From positions 1,302,001-1,366,000 of the forward strand of contig NZ_CP059600.1 of the NCBI RefSeq assembly GCF_022369475.1: a DNA stretch of 64,000 nucleotides. The letters run 5' to 3'. The position numbers and the translations under genes were made by a program. How positions within the stretch are numbered: position 1 is the first letter of the stretch; the number at the start of each line of letters is the position of its first letter. Positions 28,747-36,757 of this stretch are shown one piece after another. Source of the stretch: Campylobacter sp. RM12651 (GTDB lineage Bacteria > Campylobacterota > Campylobacteria > Campylobacterales > Campylobacteraceae). Under the pieces are notes generated by a model, which worked only from the letters and a program-made list of their open reading frames with translations, was not told where the DNA came from and did not search any database.

Positions 28747-31700
28747 ATATTATCTTTCATAATTTGTCTATTTGCTTTTGAGGTTTGATTTGTTGTGTAT
28801 TTTAGCCCTAAAACTTCAAAATTATCACAAATTATACTAGCTTTATAATCCCTTGGCTTACCTAAAAACTCAACTAATTCAACATTTAAACACTCATCAC
28901 AAAACTTCACCCATTTATCATTTTTATCATTTAATGCACCCTTAAAAATACCTAAATCATATCCTAATTTTGCCTTGTTAAAATGCACTTGCACCGTATG
29001 TCTAGCAGCTTCACCAACTATAAAATCAAGCTTTGAGATTTTTTCTGGTAAGTTGTTTTTAATGCTTATTTTATAAATTTCTTTAGCATTTTCGCTAAGG
29101 TTTAAAATATCTAAAATATCAGCTATTTTAAGTGGTAAAACATTCTTGCTATGATATTTTATACCTACAATTCTATCTTTATCAAAATAATTTTTTGTAG
29201 CTATGTTTTCATTTGCTAAACCTTCATAGCCAGTATTTCTACGCACCACAAAACTAGCTGCACTTACAACACTTAGCGAGTATGTAACACGGCGTTTATT
29301 TCTAGCTCTTTTTATATCTTTTTGATTACCTGTGTAGAAATTATTTATATAAAGCTTATGGATTTTTTCTACTTCGTTTTTAGTTTTTACTTCATTTTTT
29401 ACTAGGATTGCATAGAACTTTTCTATATTTGCACCATTATCTTTAGGCTTGATTAACTCGTTACTTTTAGTATCAAAAAATATATCTAAAACATCTTTTC
29501 TCACACTTGATACCAAAAACTTATCTAAAAATTTAATTTTTTCTAGTGTTTTTATATCTTTTGCCTCAAAACTTGCAAAGATTAAATCAAAAACTTTTTT
29601 GGTATCTATATGAAATCTTACCGATTTAAGTTTTTTAACTTCCATTAATAAATCAAATTCTTTTAAAATATTTAAATGCTTATCACTTAAATTTTTAGCA
29701 TTTTCATATCTAAGTGAGTAAATCGTATCTTTAAATAATTGCTTTCTTGAAATTTTATCTTGACTTAATTCTAAGTACTTTTGGCTTTGTATATTTTTTA
29801 TCTCACTTTCTTTTAGATAAATCTTACTGAATTTAAACTTTGGTTCAAACTTCACATTCTCATTTATAGATACCACCTTTTTATCATTAATAGCACTAGC
29901 TATATAAAATACAACACTAGCATCTATACAATGGCTATGGCTTGATTGAATTTTTTCTTTTGCTATTTCTGGTAAATCAAGACTTAGCTCACGCCTAATA
30001 GCACTTGTTAGCTTACTATCAATAAAATTTACATTAATATCTAAATCTTTATTCTTTGTTAGAGCTTTTTGAACTATTAGTTTAGCAAGGCGTTTTTGAG
30101 TGCCGTTTGTTGTGGTTTTTAATTTATCTTGTTCTAATAATTCCAATGCTTTAGCATAAAAGTTTTCTTTAGGCATAAAAAGTGCATGTCTAAAGGCAAT
30201 TTGCTCATGATATTTTAGATTTTTATAATTTGTATATTTATCGGTATCAATACCTTTTAAAGTATTATTTATAAAGATTTTTAACTCATTTTCGTTTGCT
30301 ACACCACACTTTTTGTATATATCATTTTTATATTCTTCTTTTAAATCAGTAAAATAAATATACCCATCACTTTTTCTAAGATTTTCGTATGATTTTACGG
30401 GAATTAAATTCGCTTCTGAGTTATACTTACATTTACTTCTTGGCAAGATATGATCATACTCAGCATTTTTGAGATTTAAAGACTCCCCACTATAAGGGCA
30501 TATTACAAAATGCTCTTTAGGCTTTCTTTTTACTTTAGTTTTTGTAAGCTCTTTTGCTGCTGTTTCAAAAGCAAAGGCATTTTGCTCTATATTTATACTT
30601 AATTCTTTAGTATTACTTAAATCCAAATCTTTTATAATCTCATAAGCAAGTCTATCAATATACATTTCAACCCTACCATTTATAAGCCTTGCACTATCAG
30701 AGCCAAATACCGAACACATAGCTTTTTCACCACTTGTTCTTAGTAAAGTTTGCAATGAGTGTTCCTTGCAAAGTTTATTAAAACCCTTAGTATCATCTAA
30801 GATTATATTTGCACTCTGAAGCAGCTGATTTATCATAGTTTTTAGCTTGTCGCTCTTAGCTACATTTATAAATATTTCTTGGCTAGTTATTAACTCATAG
30901 GCTTTTTTATATTGCTCTAAAATCTTTTTTAATTCCTTATCATTTGTAGCCTTGTTATCTAATAAAGCCTTTTCGTCTTCTAAAGCTTTGTAAAAGGCGT
31001 TTTGATAAGATTTAGCCATTTCGCTAAGATTAGTTAAAAAACCATTTAAGGTAGTATTACCCTTAACTTTATTTTCTTTTTTATTTATAAATTCCATAAA
31101 AATATTGACATCATTTTCACTAAATCCATCAGGCTTAGCCCATAAAATACTAAGATGAGTATGTTTAAGGTTATTTTTATAAGGAGTATGACACCCACAA
31201 GGCTTTAAAAGTTTATTTGATAATACACCTTTTTTAGCCAGCAGCAATTCATCATAATATTTATTTGCAAAGTCTTGTAAGGCATCAAAATCACTATCAT
31301 TTAAACATATCGTATCTTTAAAATATTTTGCATATTTATCAAAACTTCTAGGATAAAGCTTGGTATCTTCTAAATACCCATTAGATATATCTAAAAATCT
31401 TTGAAAAACCACTTTTAACTCATTTTCATCTAATTCATCGTATTCTTTTATAACGCCGTTCTCGTCTATAGTAAGGCTTGAAAAATTAGGATTTTCTAAA
31501 ATATGTTTTAGGCAAGTTTTTAGCTTATTACCAAGCTTGTCTTTTAAGACTAATACATTGCAAGTTTGTGGGTTTTTATTATTCATTCTCTCATAAGGTG
31601 GAATGCTTATTATTGGGTCATTTTTACATAGATATTCATAGCTTGAATTTTCTAGGTTTTCTAACATTGTGCGTTTATTTTCTAACTCTTTTTCGCCTTG

Positions 31701-32522
31701 AAAGGTAAGAAATTTTATATTTCTTATGCTTTGTTTTCTTAATTTTTCATCATCAAAAACATCATCAAATTTGTTATTAAAATACCTTCTTAAAACCCTT
31801 GTTTGATAATTTGAAATATTACCAATAAGGTTGGCTAACTCATCGGCATTTATATTTAATTTTGAAATTACGCTTTCAAATTCCACACTTTTGCAAAGTT
31901 CTTTTATATCTTTTATATATTTTTCTCTATGCTTGTTATTTTTAAGCATTTCATTTCTAAGGGCTTCAAACATATCTGTAATAGCATTTCTATCACTTGC
32001 TTTTATATTATAAACAAATTTATCATTATCATATTTTTGCATTATTAGGCTAGTTTGCTTAGCTAAAAACTCGCAGAATTCATCAGTATCATACTCGTTT
32101 GCAAATTTTGAAAGCCTTAATTCATAGTCGTTTTTACTAATGCAGTTTTTAAACTCATAGCTATCAATTTCGTTTAATATTTCTAAACTCTCATCGCTAA
32201 TGTCATTTTCAAATTCTATATTTATATAATTAAACCCACGATTTTTAAGTAGTCCATATATTAGCTCAAGTTCGCTTTGGCTTAAATCTTTGATTTTGAT
32301 TTTATTTAACAATTCATCTAAAAGCCTTCTAGCAAATTTTGACCTTTTTATACCCCTTTTTTGGTGTCTTTTGGAAGTTCTATCTTTTTTCAAAAAATTT
32401 ATAAAAGATGGGTCAAAAATATAGTTCATAGCCGTTTTATATACAATCTTTCCATCTTTTGTATGTGTTATAAATACTCCATTATTTTTTGCTCCCATAT
32501 CTATGCCAATATAAGTTTTCAT
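28740..32522 (-). CDS. cas9: Type II-B Cas9 nuclease, compact form
   Basis: 1260 aa RNA-guided double-strand DNA nuclease. All catalytic parts are present: RuvC-I D8 (IGIDMGAKNNGVF), arginine-rich bridge helix (DRTSKRHQKRGIKRSKFARR, residues 46-65), RuvC-II E646 (INIEQNAFAFE), HNH H691 (EYDHILPRSKCKYNSEAN), and RuvC-III H864/D867 (SHCIDASVVF). The bridge-helix and HNH wording resemble Francisella Cas9 (II-B), and the operon has cas4, but the protein is several hundred residues shorter than Francisella Cas9. AAAGGAACACGA precedes the ATG. PAM specificity cannot be read from sequence. Confidence 0.97.
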   Translation of the reverse strand: MKTYIGIDMGAKNNGVFITHTKDGKIVYKTAMNYIFDPSFINFLKKDRTSKRHQKRGIKRSKFARRLLDELLNKIKIKDLSQSELELIYGLLKNRGFNYINIEFENDISDESLEILNEIDSYEFKNCISKNDYELRLSKFANEYDTDEFCEFLAKQTSLIMQKYDNDKFVYNIKASDRNAITDMFEALRNEMLKNNKHREKYIKDIKELCKSVEFESVISKLNINADELANLIGNISNYQTRVLRRYFNNKFDDVFDDEKLRKQSIRNIKFLTFQGEKELENKRTMLENLENSSYEYLCKNDPIISIPPYERMNNKNPQTCNVLVLKDKLGNKLKTCLKHILENPNFSSLTIDENGVIKEYDELDENELKVVFQRFLDISNGYLEDTKLYPRSFDKYAKYFKDTICLNDSDFDALQDFANKYYDELLLAKKGVLSNKLLKPCGCHTPYKNNLKHTHLSILWAKPDGFSENDVNIFMEFINKKENKVKGNTTLNGFLTNLSEMAKSYQNAFYKALEDEKALLDNKATNDKELKKILEQYKKAYELITSQEIFINVAKSDKLKTMINQLLQSANIILDDTKGFNKLCKEHSLQTLLRTSGEKAMCSVFGSDSARLINGRVEMYIDRLAYEIIKDLDLSNTKELSINIEQNAFAFETAAKELTKTKVKRKPKEHFVICPYSGESLNLKNAEYDHILPRSKCKYNSEANLIPVKSYENLRKSDGYIYFTDLKEEYKNDIYKKCGVANENELKIFINNTLKGIDTDKYTNYKNLKYHEQIAFRHALFMPKENFYAKALELLEQDKLKTTTNGTQKRLAKLIVQKALTKNKDLDINVNFIDSKLTSAIRRELSLDLPEIAKEKIQSSHSHCIDASVVFYIASAINDKKVVSINENVKFEPKFKFSKIYLKESEIKNIQSQKYLELSQDKISRKQLFKDTIYSLRYENAKNLSDKHLNILKEFDLLMEVKKLKSVRFHIDTKKVFDLIFASFEAKDIKTLEKIKFLDKFLVSSVRKDVLDIFFDTKSNELIKPKDNGANIEKFYAILVKNEVKTKNEVEKIHKLYINNFYTGNQKDIKRARNKRRVTYSLSVVSAASFVVRRNTGYEGLANENIATKNYFDKDRIVGIKYHSKNVLPLKIADILDILNLSENAKEIYKISIKNNLPEKISKLDFIVGEAARHTVQVHFNKAKLGYDLGIFKGALNDKNDKWVKFCDECLNVELVEFLGKPRDYKASIICDNFEVLGLKYTTNQTSKANRQIMKDNIC

Positions 32523-32727
32523 TCGTGTTCCTTTAAATTCATTTGTGTGAGTATATATAAAATATTATAATTTATAAATGTTATGGAATAAATAATAAAA
32601 TATCGGAGTTATAAAATAATTATCCGATATTTTTCTACTCTTATTAGTGATTTTAAAATCAAAAGTTTTAAAACTAACATTTACCTATACATAAAATATC
32701 ATGAGTTGAATTAATTTTACTGAAGGG
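32523..32727 (-). promoter_or_regulatory. cas operon promoter region
   Basis: 205 nt between cas9 and the right tracrRNA copy, no gene. On the minus strand a TATAAT box lies at 32564-32569 about 42 bases before the cas9 ATG. The right tracrRNA points the same way, so read-through from it into cas9 is possible and could couple the two, as natural long tracrRNA forms do in some type II systems. Confidence 0.55.
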
Positions 32728-32816
32728 TTATCGGGGTGGCTAAGCCAGTTGCCCGATATTTTACTAACTTTAAAATGATTTCAAACTCTAATATATTGTG
32801 ATAGAATTAGATTTGC
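32728..32816 (-). ncRNA. tracrRNA, right copy (diverged)
   Basis: Reverse-complement counterpart of the left tracrRNA. It keeps the 15-nt core pairing segment (CTAATTCTATCACAA), the GTTTGAAATCAT end and the 44-nt tail with the TATCGGG/CCCGATA stem (identical to 26820-26863). It differs in between: the internal bulge is about nine bases (TATATTAGA) instead of four, and the GGTA-GAAA-TACC hairpin is absent (3 nt instead of 19). The -10 TAAAAT is identical (32823-32828). It may be a second functional tracrRNA or a regulatory relative. Confidence 0.8.
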
Positions 32817-32933
32817 TTTTTAATTTTAGTGATACAAACTAAACACAGGTTTAATTTTTCCACTAAAGTGCTAAAATTTGAAAGAATTTTAAAAGTGGAA
32901 AAATCACTACTTTTTAAAAACTCTCAAATACTT
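32796..32933. repeat. Leader inverted repeat, right copy (138 nt)
   Basis: Exact reverse complement of 26646-26783. Together with the 44-nt tails (26820-26863 and 32728-32771) it brackets the cas operon, so homologous recombination between the copies would invert the operon. Confidence 0.97.
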
Positions 32934-32960
32934 AACATACAAACAAGTTTTCCTTGCTCA

Positions 32961-33145
32961 ATTGCAAACCTAATTCTATCACAACACGGTTTGAAACTTA
33001 GAATTAAAAAGTGAAAAACAAACTAAAATAGGCAAAATTGCAAACCTAATTCTATCACAACACGGTTTGAAACCCAAACTCGTTAAAAATTGCTTTTATG
33101 TGTGGCTGATTGCAAACCTAATTCTATCACAACTAGAATTTATAA
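32961..33145 (-). CRISPR. CRISPR array 2: 2 spacers, inverted orientation
   Basis: Repeats at 32961-32997 and 33037-33073 are full and of the CCGTG variant; a third at 33109 keeps 25 nt (to 33133) and then diverges. Spacers are 39 nt (32998-33036) and 35 nt (33074-33108). The second matches array 1 spacer 7 (26043-26077) at 34 of 35 positions. The leader side faces the cas operon, as in array 1. The degenerate end borders the integrated element. Confidence 0.96.
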
Positions 33146-33185
33146 CTCTGTTTTTTTACATGTTTAGAGCTAAAATGCCTATTTT

Positions 33186-33226
33186 TTCTAGCAATTTAAT
33201 ATTTATTGATTGCTAGAAGTTTTTTT
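33186..33226 (+). terminator. Hairpin upstream of the integrase gene
   Basis: A 10-bp inverted repeat (TTCTAGCAAT at 33186-33195, complement at 33209-33218) followed by GTTTTTTT, with a T run also on the left side. It can terminate transcription from either side, isolating the CRISPR locus from the integrase gene; it could also be part of an attachment site. Confidence 0.6.
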
Positions 33227-33273
33227 AGTAAAATGTATTTTTTTATTATTTTAAGGACAAAAAAAGGGACAAA

Positions 33274-34434
33274 ATGCTGTATGATAAAAAAATCAAATTG
33301 CTAAAACCTGGTGCGAAGAGAATTCGCAAATGCGATGGCGATGGTTTGTATATTATTATAGAACCTTCTGGAAGAAAATATTTTGTTTATGAATATAAAT
33401 ATGAAAATAAAATCAAGCGTAAAACTTTAGGTGATTTTTTAATTGATTTAAATGTTAAAGAAGCAAGAGAAGTTGCAAATAATTTTAAAAAAACAATTTT
33501 AGAAAACGAAAAACAATATTATAGCTTTGATTTTTTAGTAGATAAATACTTAAAATATCAAAGTAAAATTCTAAAACCATTAACTTTTCATTTAAAAGAA
33601 AATTTTACCAAAAAGTATATATTACAATATTTTAAAAATAAATATATTCATGAAATTAATAGACAAGATATATTAAATTTTTTAAAAAGTATCGAATCTC
33701 TTAATACTAAAACATATGTTAAAAAAGCATATAATATATTAAATCAAATTTTTAATTTTTGTTATATGGAATGTGAAATAAATCCTTGCTCTTCAATAAA
33801 AATTAGTTTTATTGCTAAAAAATATAAAGTAGAACATCATCCGGTAATCTCTAAAGATAGTGATATTGCAAAATTAATTCAAGATATAAATAATGCAAAA
33901 GAAAATAATATAATTTTACATTATGCTATAAAATTTATGTTACTTACTGCTTTACGCAGCAATAATGTATGTAAGTTGGAATGGAGAGAAATTGATTTAG
34001 ATGATAATACTATTGAAATCAAAGCATTTAAAATGAAAAATAATAGAGATTTTAAACTGCCTTTATCAAAACAAGCAAAAAATATTTTATTAGAAATAAA
34101 GCAATTAAAAAATTATAATTCTGATAAATTTGTTTTTTATAGAATTAAATCTACAACTCCTATATATACACAAGATGTAAGTAGATTTTTGCAACGATTA
34201 GGATATACAAATATTATGCGACCACACTCGTTTAGAACATTATTTAGCACTATATGTAATGAAAATAGAAGAGAACATAAAATATTTTATGATGTAATAG
34301 AAAAATGCTTAGCACATTATAAACATGATATTAGAGCTGTATATAATAGAGCTGATAATTTTGAAGATATGCGTTTTTTAACGCAGTGGTATGCTGATTA
34401 CTTAGACAAAATTGAAAATTTTTATAATGAATGA
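33274..34434 (+). CDS. Tyrosine-type site-specific integrase
   Basis: 386 aa, P4/DUF4102-type layout. The N-terminal DNA-binding domain contains KCDGDGLYIIIEPSGRKYF, a SAM-like core domain follows, and the catalytic domain has R228 (LTALRSNNVCKLEW), H318-x-x-R321 (RPHSFRTLF), the LAHYKHD motif and nucleophile Y357 (RAVYNRAD). It integrates and excises the element. It is the first gene after the CRISPR locus and points into the element, as usual for an integrase beside its attachment site. No tRNA gene is seen beside it. TTTAAGGACAAAAAAAGG precedes the ATG region. Confidence 0.92.
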   Translation: MLYDKKIKLLKPGAKRIRKCDGDGLYIIIEPSGRKYFVYEYKYENKIKRKTLGDFLIDLNVKEAREVANNFKKTILENEKQYYSFDFLVDKYLKYQSKILKPLTFHLKENFTKKYILQYFKNKYIHEINRQDILNFLKSIESLNTKTYVKKAYNILNQIFNFCYMECEINPCSSIKISFIAKKYKVEHHPVISKDSDIAKLIQDINNAKENNIILHYAIKFMLLTALRSNNVCKLEWREIDLDDNTIEIKAFKMKNNRDFKLPLSKQAKNILLEIKQLKNYNSDKFVFYRIKSTTPIYTQDVSRFLQRLGYTNIMRPHSFRTLFSTICNENRREHKIFYDVIEKCLAHYKHDIRAVYNRADNFEDMRFLTQWYADYLDKIENFYNE

Positions 34435-34439
34435 AGGGT

Positions 34440-34631
34440 TTTTAAAAAAACATGATATTATCTAATTATATTTTTTTAAAATAAAAGAAAACATTATAGG
34501 TTATAGTGTAATCCTACTTGCAACTAAAAGTTGCAAAAAAGTTTTCGCTAACTATTTAATGATATTTAGTTAGAAAAAACACTACAATTAAATAAACAAA
34601 GCCATCTCCAATTACTTTTAAGGAGTTTCAA
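34440..34631 (+). promoter_or_regulatory. Structured leader of the 118-aa gene
   Basis: No gene. The stretch folds as an outer AGTGT/ACACT pair (34505-34509, 34579-34583) enclosing two perfect hairpins: TTGCAACT/AGTTGCAA (34518-34536) and CTAACTA/TAGTTAG (34548-34573). The last part (34588-34608) is the left half of a 21-nt inverted repeat whose other half follows the gene. TTAAGGAG lies before the ATG. Confidence 0.5.
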
Positions 34632-35024
34632 ATGGCTGAAAAAAAAGTTAGTTATCTTGAAAATATGATAGCAAACAAAAAAGATTTTATTGAGCGTAAT
34701 CCAAACGCTCAAATAGTAGCATTATCTTCTAATGCTATTTCTAGTATCTTAGATGATTTAAGATACCTTGATGCTCAAGATAGCACAATTAAATCTCATC
34801 TCGGTGTTGAAGTTGAGTTTAAAGATGCTGAAATTTGGGTATCAGAACTAGAAAAAATAAAAGAAAATATAACAAAAATAAAGAATAAAGGCAATGAAAT
34901 AATTGCCAAAAAAATTAAGACAAGAAATATTTCTTATCGCCTACTAAGGCAAGATATTTCTAAATTAAAAAACAAAACACAAGCATAAAAATATAATTTT
35001 TGCGAGATGGCTTTGTTTATTTAA
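34588..35024. repeat. 21-nt inverted repeat flanking the 118-aa gene
   Basis: TTAAATAAACAAAGCCATC with TC at 34588-34608 is perfectly complementary to 35004-35024. The two halves flank the gene closely (23 nt before its ATG, 15 nt after its stop). In mRNA they would form a long-range stem near the ribosome-binding site and the 3' end. Alternatively they mark the ends of an inserted cassette; no target duplication is seen. Confidence 0.75.
34632..34988 (+). CDS. Unknown 118-aa protein, coiled-coil
   Basis: Not recognised. The sequence is hydrophilic with heptad-like stretches (EIWVSELEKIKENITKIKNK) and a lysine-rich C-terminus, suggesting a small helical, possibly nucleic-acid-associated protein. 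It has a strong ribosome-binding site (AAGGAG) and stands alone between two structured regions, directly upstream of the recombination genes. The flanking inverted repeat is the notable feature. Confidence 0.6.
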   Translation: MAEKKVSYLENMIANKKDFIERNPNAQIVALSSNAISSILDDLRYLDAQDSTIKSHLGVEVEFKDAEIWVSELEKIKENITKIKNKGNEIIAKKIKTRNISYRLLRQDISKLKNKTQA

Positions 35025-35049
35025 TACCTCCTAAAAACAATCACAATAT

Positions 35050-35142
35050 AAGTTTAAATAAGCCAAACAAAGGGCTAGTAGTAATATTTTGCCCTATGTG
35101 GCGTATTCTCTACTTTGCTTGTGTTTTGTCTTATTTAAACTT
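35050..35142 (+). promoter_or_regulatory. Structured leader element upstream of bet
   Basis: A perfect 13-bp outer stem (AAGTTTAAATAAG at 35050-35062 and its complement at 35130-35142) encloses 67 nt with AAAGGGC/GCCCTA-type pairing and an AGTAG/CTACT alternative. The arrangement resembles the bistable leaders further on (5' arm, first complement, second complement ending TACTTTG). The bet gene starts 37 nt later. Confidence 0.5.
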
Positions 35143-35179
35143 ATAAAAAGTTTAAATAAAAAATTAAAAGGAGAAAGAT

Positions 35180-36034
35180 ATGAGTAATTTAATCACTACT
35201 CAACAACCCCAAAATGGGGATTTAATTACTTTTAGTGAGGCTGATTTAGACCTCATTAAGAGGCAATTCTTCCCACAAGGGGGAAATGAAACAGATATGG
35301 CTTATTGCTTATCTGTGGCAAGAAAAATGGGGCTTGACCCCATAAAAAAGGAGATTTTTTTCATCCCAAGAGCCACACAGATAAATGGGCAATGGGTTGA
35401 GAAAATTGAACCACTAGCGGGAAGAGATTCCTTTTTGAAAATGGCGAGAGCCAGTGGGAAGCTAGACGGATTTAAAACCACTTATGAGTTTAAATCCGTT
35501 CCTGTTAGGAGGAATGGAAAGTGGGAAAAAATAGAAGATGTGGTAGCAAAATGTTCTGTCTATCACAAGGACTATAGATATCCCATTGAAGTAGAGGTGG
35601 CTTACAATGAATATGTAGGCTTAAAAAAAGATGGCACACCAACAAAGTTTTGGGCTGAAAAGCCTATAACGATGATAGAAAAGGTGGCAGAAAGCCAAGC
35701 TTTAAGAAAAGCTTTTGGTTATTTTGCACTTTATACTTTTGAAGAGTTGGGTGCTGATGAAGTAAACAACTTCGCTGAAGTTAGCCATACAGGTGGCGTA
35801 GCTTTAAGTGAAGTTGAAGCAATAGAAGAAGCTCAGATTATTGAAGAGCCAATAAGTCGTGAAGACTTAATAGATGCTCTTGATGATTTAGGTTTAGGGT
35901 TAGAGATTAAACCTAATGCTCAAGGCGTTGAATTTGGCAAAGTTGTGGGTAATACTTACAACAAAACCGACACGCTCAAGGCTTTAGGTTTTAAGTATAA
36001 ACCAGATACACAAGTTTGGTTTATACAACTTTAA
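35180..36034 (+). CDS. bet: Bet/RecT-family single-strand annealing protein
   Basis: 284 aa. The core reads YCLSVARKMGLDPIKKEIFF, LAGRDSFLKMARASGKLDGF, and PITMIEKVAESQALRKAFG, the classical Bet/RecT pattern. It anneals complementary single strands during phage- or ICE-encoded recombination. Residues 1-200 form the conserved core; the C-terminal 80 residues contain a linker and a small extra domain (GKVVGNTYNKTDTLKALGF) not found in minimal Bet. Partners in the same block are ssb and the Cas4-like exonuclease gene. AAAGGAGAAAGAT precedes the ATG. Confidence 0.92.
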   Translation: MSNLITTQQPQNGDLITFSEADLDLIKRQFFPQGGNETDMAYCLSVARKMGLDPIKKEIFFIPRATQINGQWVEKIEPLAGRDSFLKMARASGKLDGFKTTYEFKSVPVRRNGKWEKIEDVVAKCSVYHKDYRYPIEVEVAYNEYVGLKKDGTPTKFWAEKPITMIEKVAESQALRKAFGYFALYTFEELGADEVNNFAEVSHTGGVALSEVEAIEEAQIIEEPISREDLIDALDDLGLGLEIKPNAQGVEFGKVVGNTYNKTDTLKALGFKYKPDTQVWFIQL

Positions 36035-36060
36035 ACACTCTAAAGGTTGGAAATTAAAAA

Positions 36061-36166
36061 ATTGCCAAAAGAAACGGCAATCCTACATTGTGTTTTGTAT
36101 TTTTGTTCTAGTTGCCTCTAGGGGCTAAAGAACTCGCAAGAGTATTTTAACCCCTTTTTTGGGGTA
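36061..36166 (+). promoter_or_regulatory. Structured leader upstream of ssb
   Basis: A hairpin ATTGCC/GGCAAT (36061-36081) precedes a second structure: GGGG at 36121-36124 can pair with CCCC at 36150-36153 around an inner CTC-GCAA-GAG tetraloop, while the same CCCC can pair with GGGG at 36160-36163. Mutually exclusive pairing and a TTAACCCCTTTTTTGGGG end make it a likely divergent member of the leader family. ssb starts about 27 nt later. Confidence 0.45.
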
Positions 36167-36192
36167 ATTAAAAATTAAAAAAAGGATAAGAT

Positions 36193-36600
36193 ATGAATAA
36201 AGTTATTTTAATTGGTCGTTTAGTAAGAGATGTTGAGATAAAAACCATTAGCAATACCGGAAATGCAGTAGTAAATAATGCAATAGCTGTTAGTAGATAT
36301 AAAACTTCAAACACTGGCGAAAGAATAGAAGAAACTTTATTTTTAGATGTAGTTTTTTACAATAGATTAGCAGAAGTTGTAGGGCAATATTTAAGAAAAG
36401 GTTCAAAATTGATGGCTGAGGGTTATTTACAACAACAAACTTGGGTAGATACAGCAACCAATCAAAATCGTTCAAAAATTCAACTTGTAGTTGAAAATAT
36501 GGAAATGTTAGACAACAAACCTGATGAAATGCAAAACAATAACGCACCTAAAAATAATTCACAAGAATATTCTTGTGAGGATAGTGATATTCCCTTTTAA
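36193..36600 (+). CDS. ssb: Single-stranded DNA-binding protein
   Basis: 135 aa. The OB-fold starts MNKVILIGRLVRDVEIK, with FLDVVFYNRLAEVVGQYLRKG in the middle, and the acidic C-terminal tip is EDSDIPF, which recruits repair and replication proteins. Shorter than many chromosomal SSBs, as usual for plasmid and phage copies. It probably coats single strands during transfer and Bet-mediated recombination. Its last codons recur as a non-coding relic at 41234-41249, evidence of a segmental copy. Confidence 0.95.
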   Translation: MNKVILIGRLVRDVEIKTISNTGNAVVNNAIAVSRYKTSNTGERIEETLFLDVVFYNRLAEVVGQYLRKGSKLMAEGYLQQQTWVDTATNQNRSKIQLVVENMEMLDNKPDEMQNNNAPKNNSQEYSCEDSDIPF

Positions 36601-36611
36601 TTTCTAAACAA

Positions 36612-36747
36612 AACCCACAAGGGTAGCTCTTATACCCTTTGTGGGTGTAATCTATCCTTTTGTGGGTTTGATTTAGCAATTAGCTAAATAAATTAAACAA
36701 GCTCTTTACATAGACAAGCCTAAGTTTGTGTAAATATAGAGCAAGAA
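36612..36747 (+). promoter_or_regulatory. Bistable leader element D (long type)
   Basis: 5' arm AACCCACAAGGGTAG (36612-36626) can pair with TACCCTTTGTGGGT (36633-36646) or with TCTATCCTTTTGTGGGTT (36651-36668). Then follow hairpin ATTTAGC-AATTA-GCTAAAT (36671-36689) and a third stem GCTCT/AGAGC with TTTACA/TGTAAA (about 36700-36742), then AGAAAGGA. Elements E and F have the same three-part order. Confidence 0.7.
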
Positions 36748-36757
36748 AGGATTTAAA

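Noticed and set aside
32829-33014. Open frame across the right leader and array 2
   Set aside because: It translates the inverted leader copy and a CRISPR repeat; the same bases exist as non-coding leader at 26646-26783.
33140-33273. A tRNA gene as the integration site
   Set aside because: No cloverleaf or CCA-type 3' end is visible between array 2 and the integrase gene.
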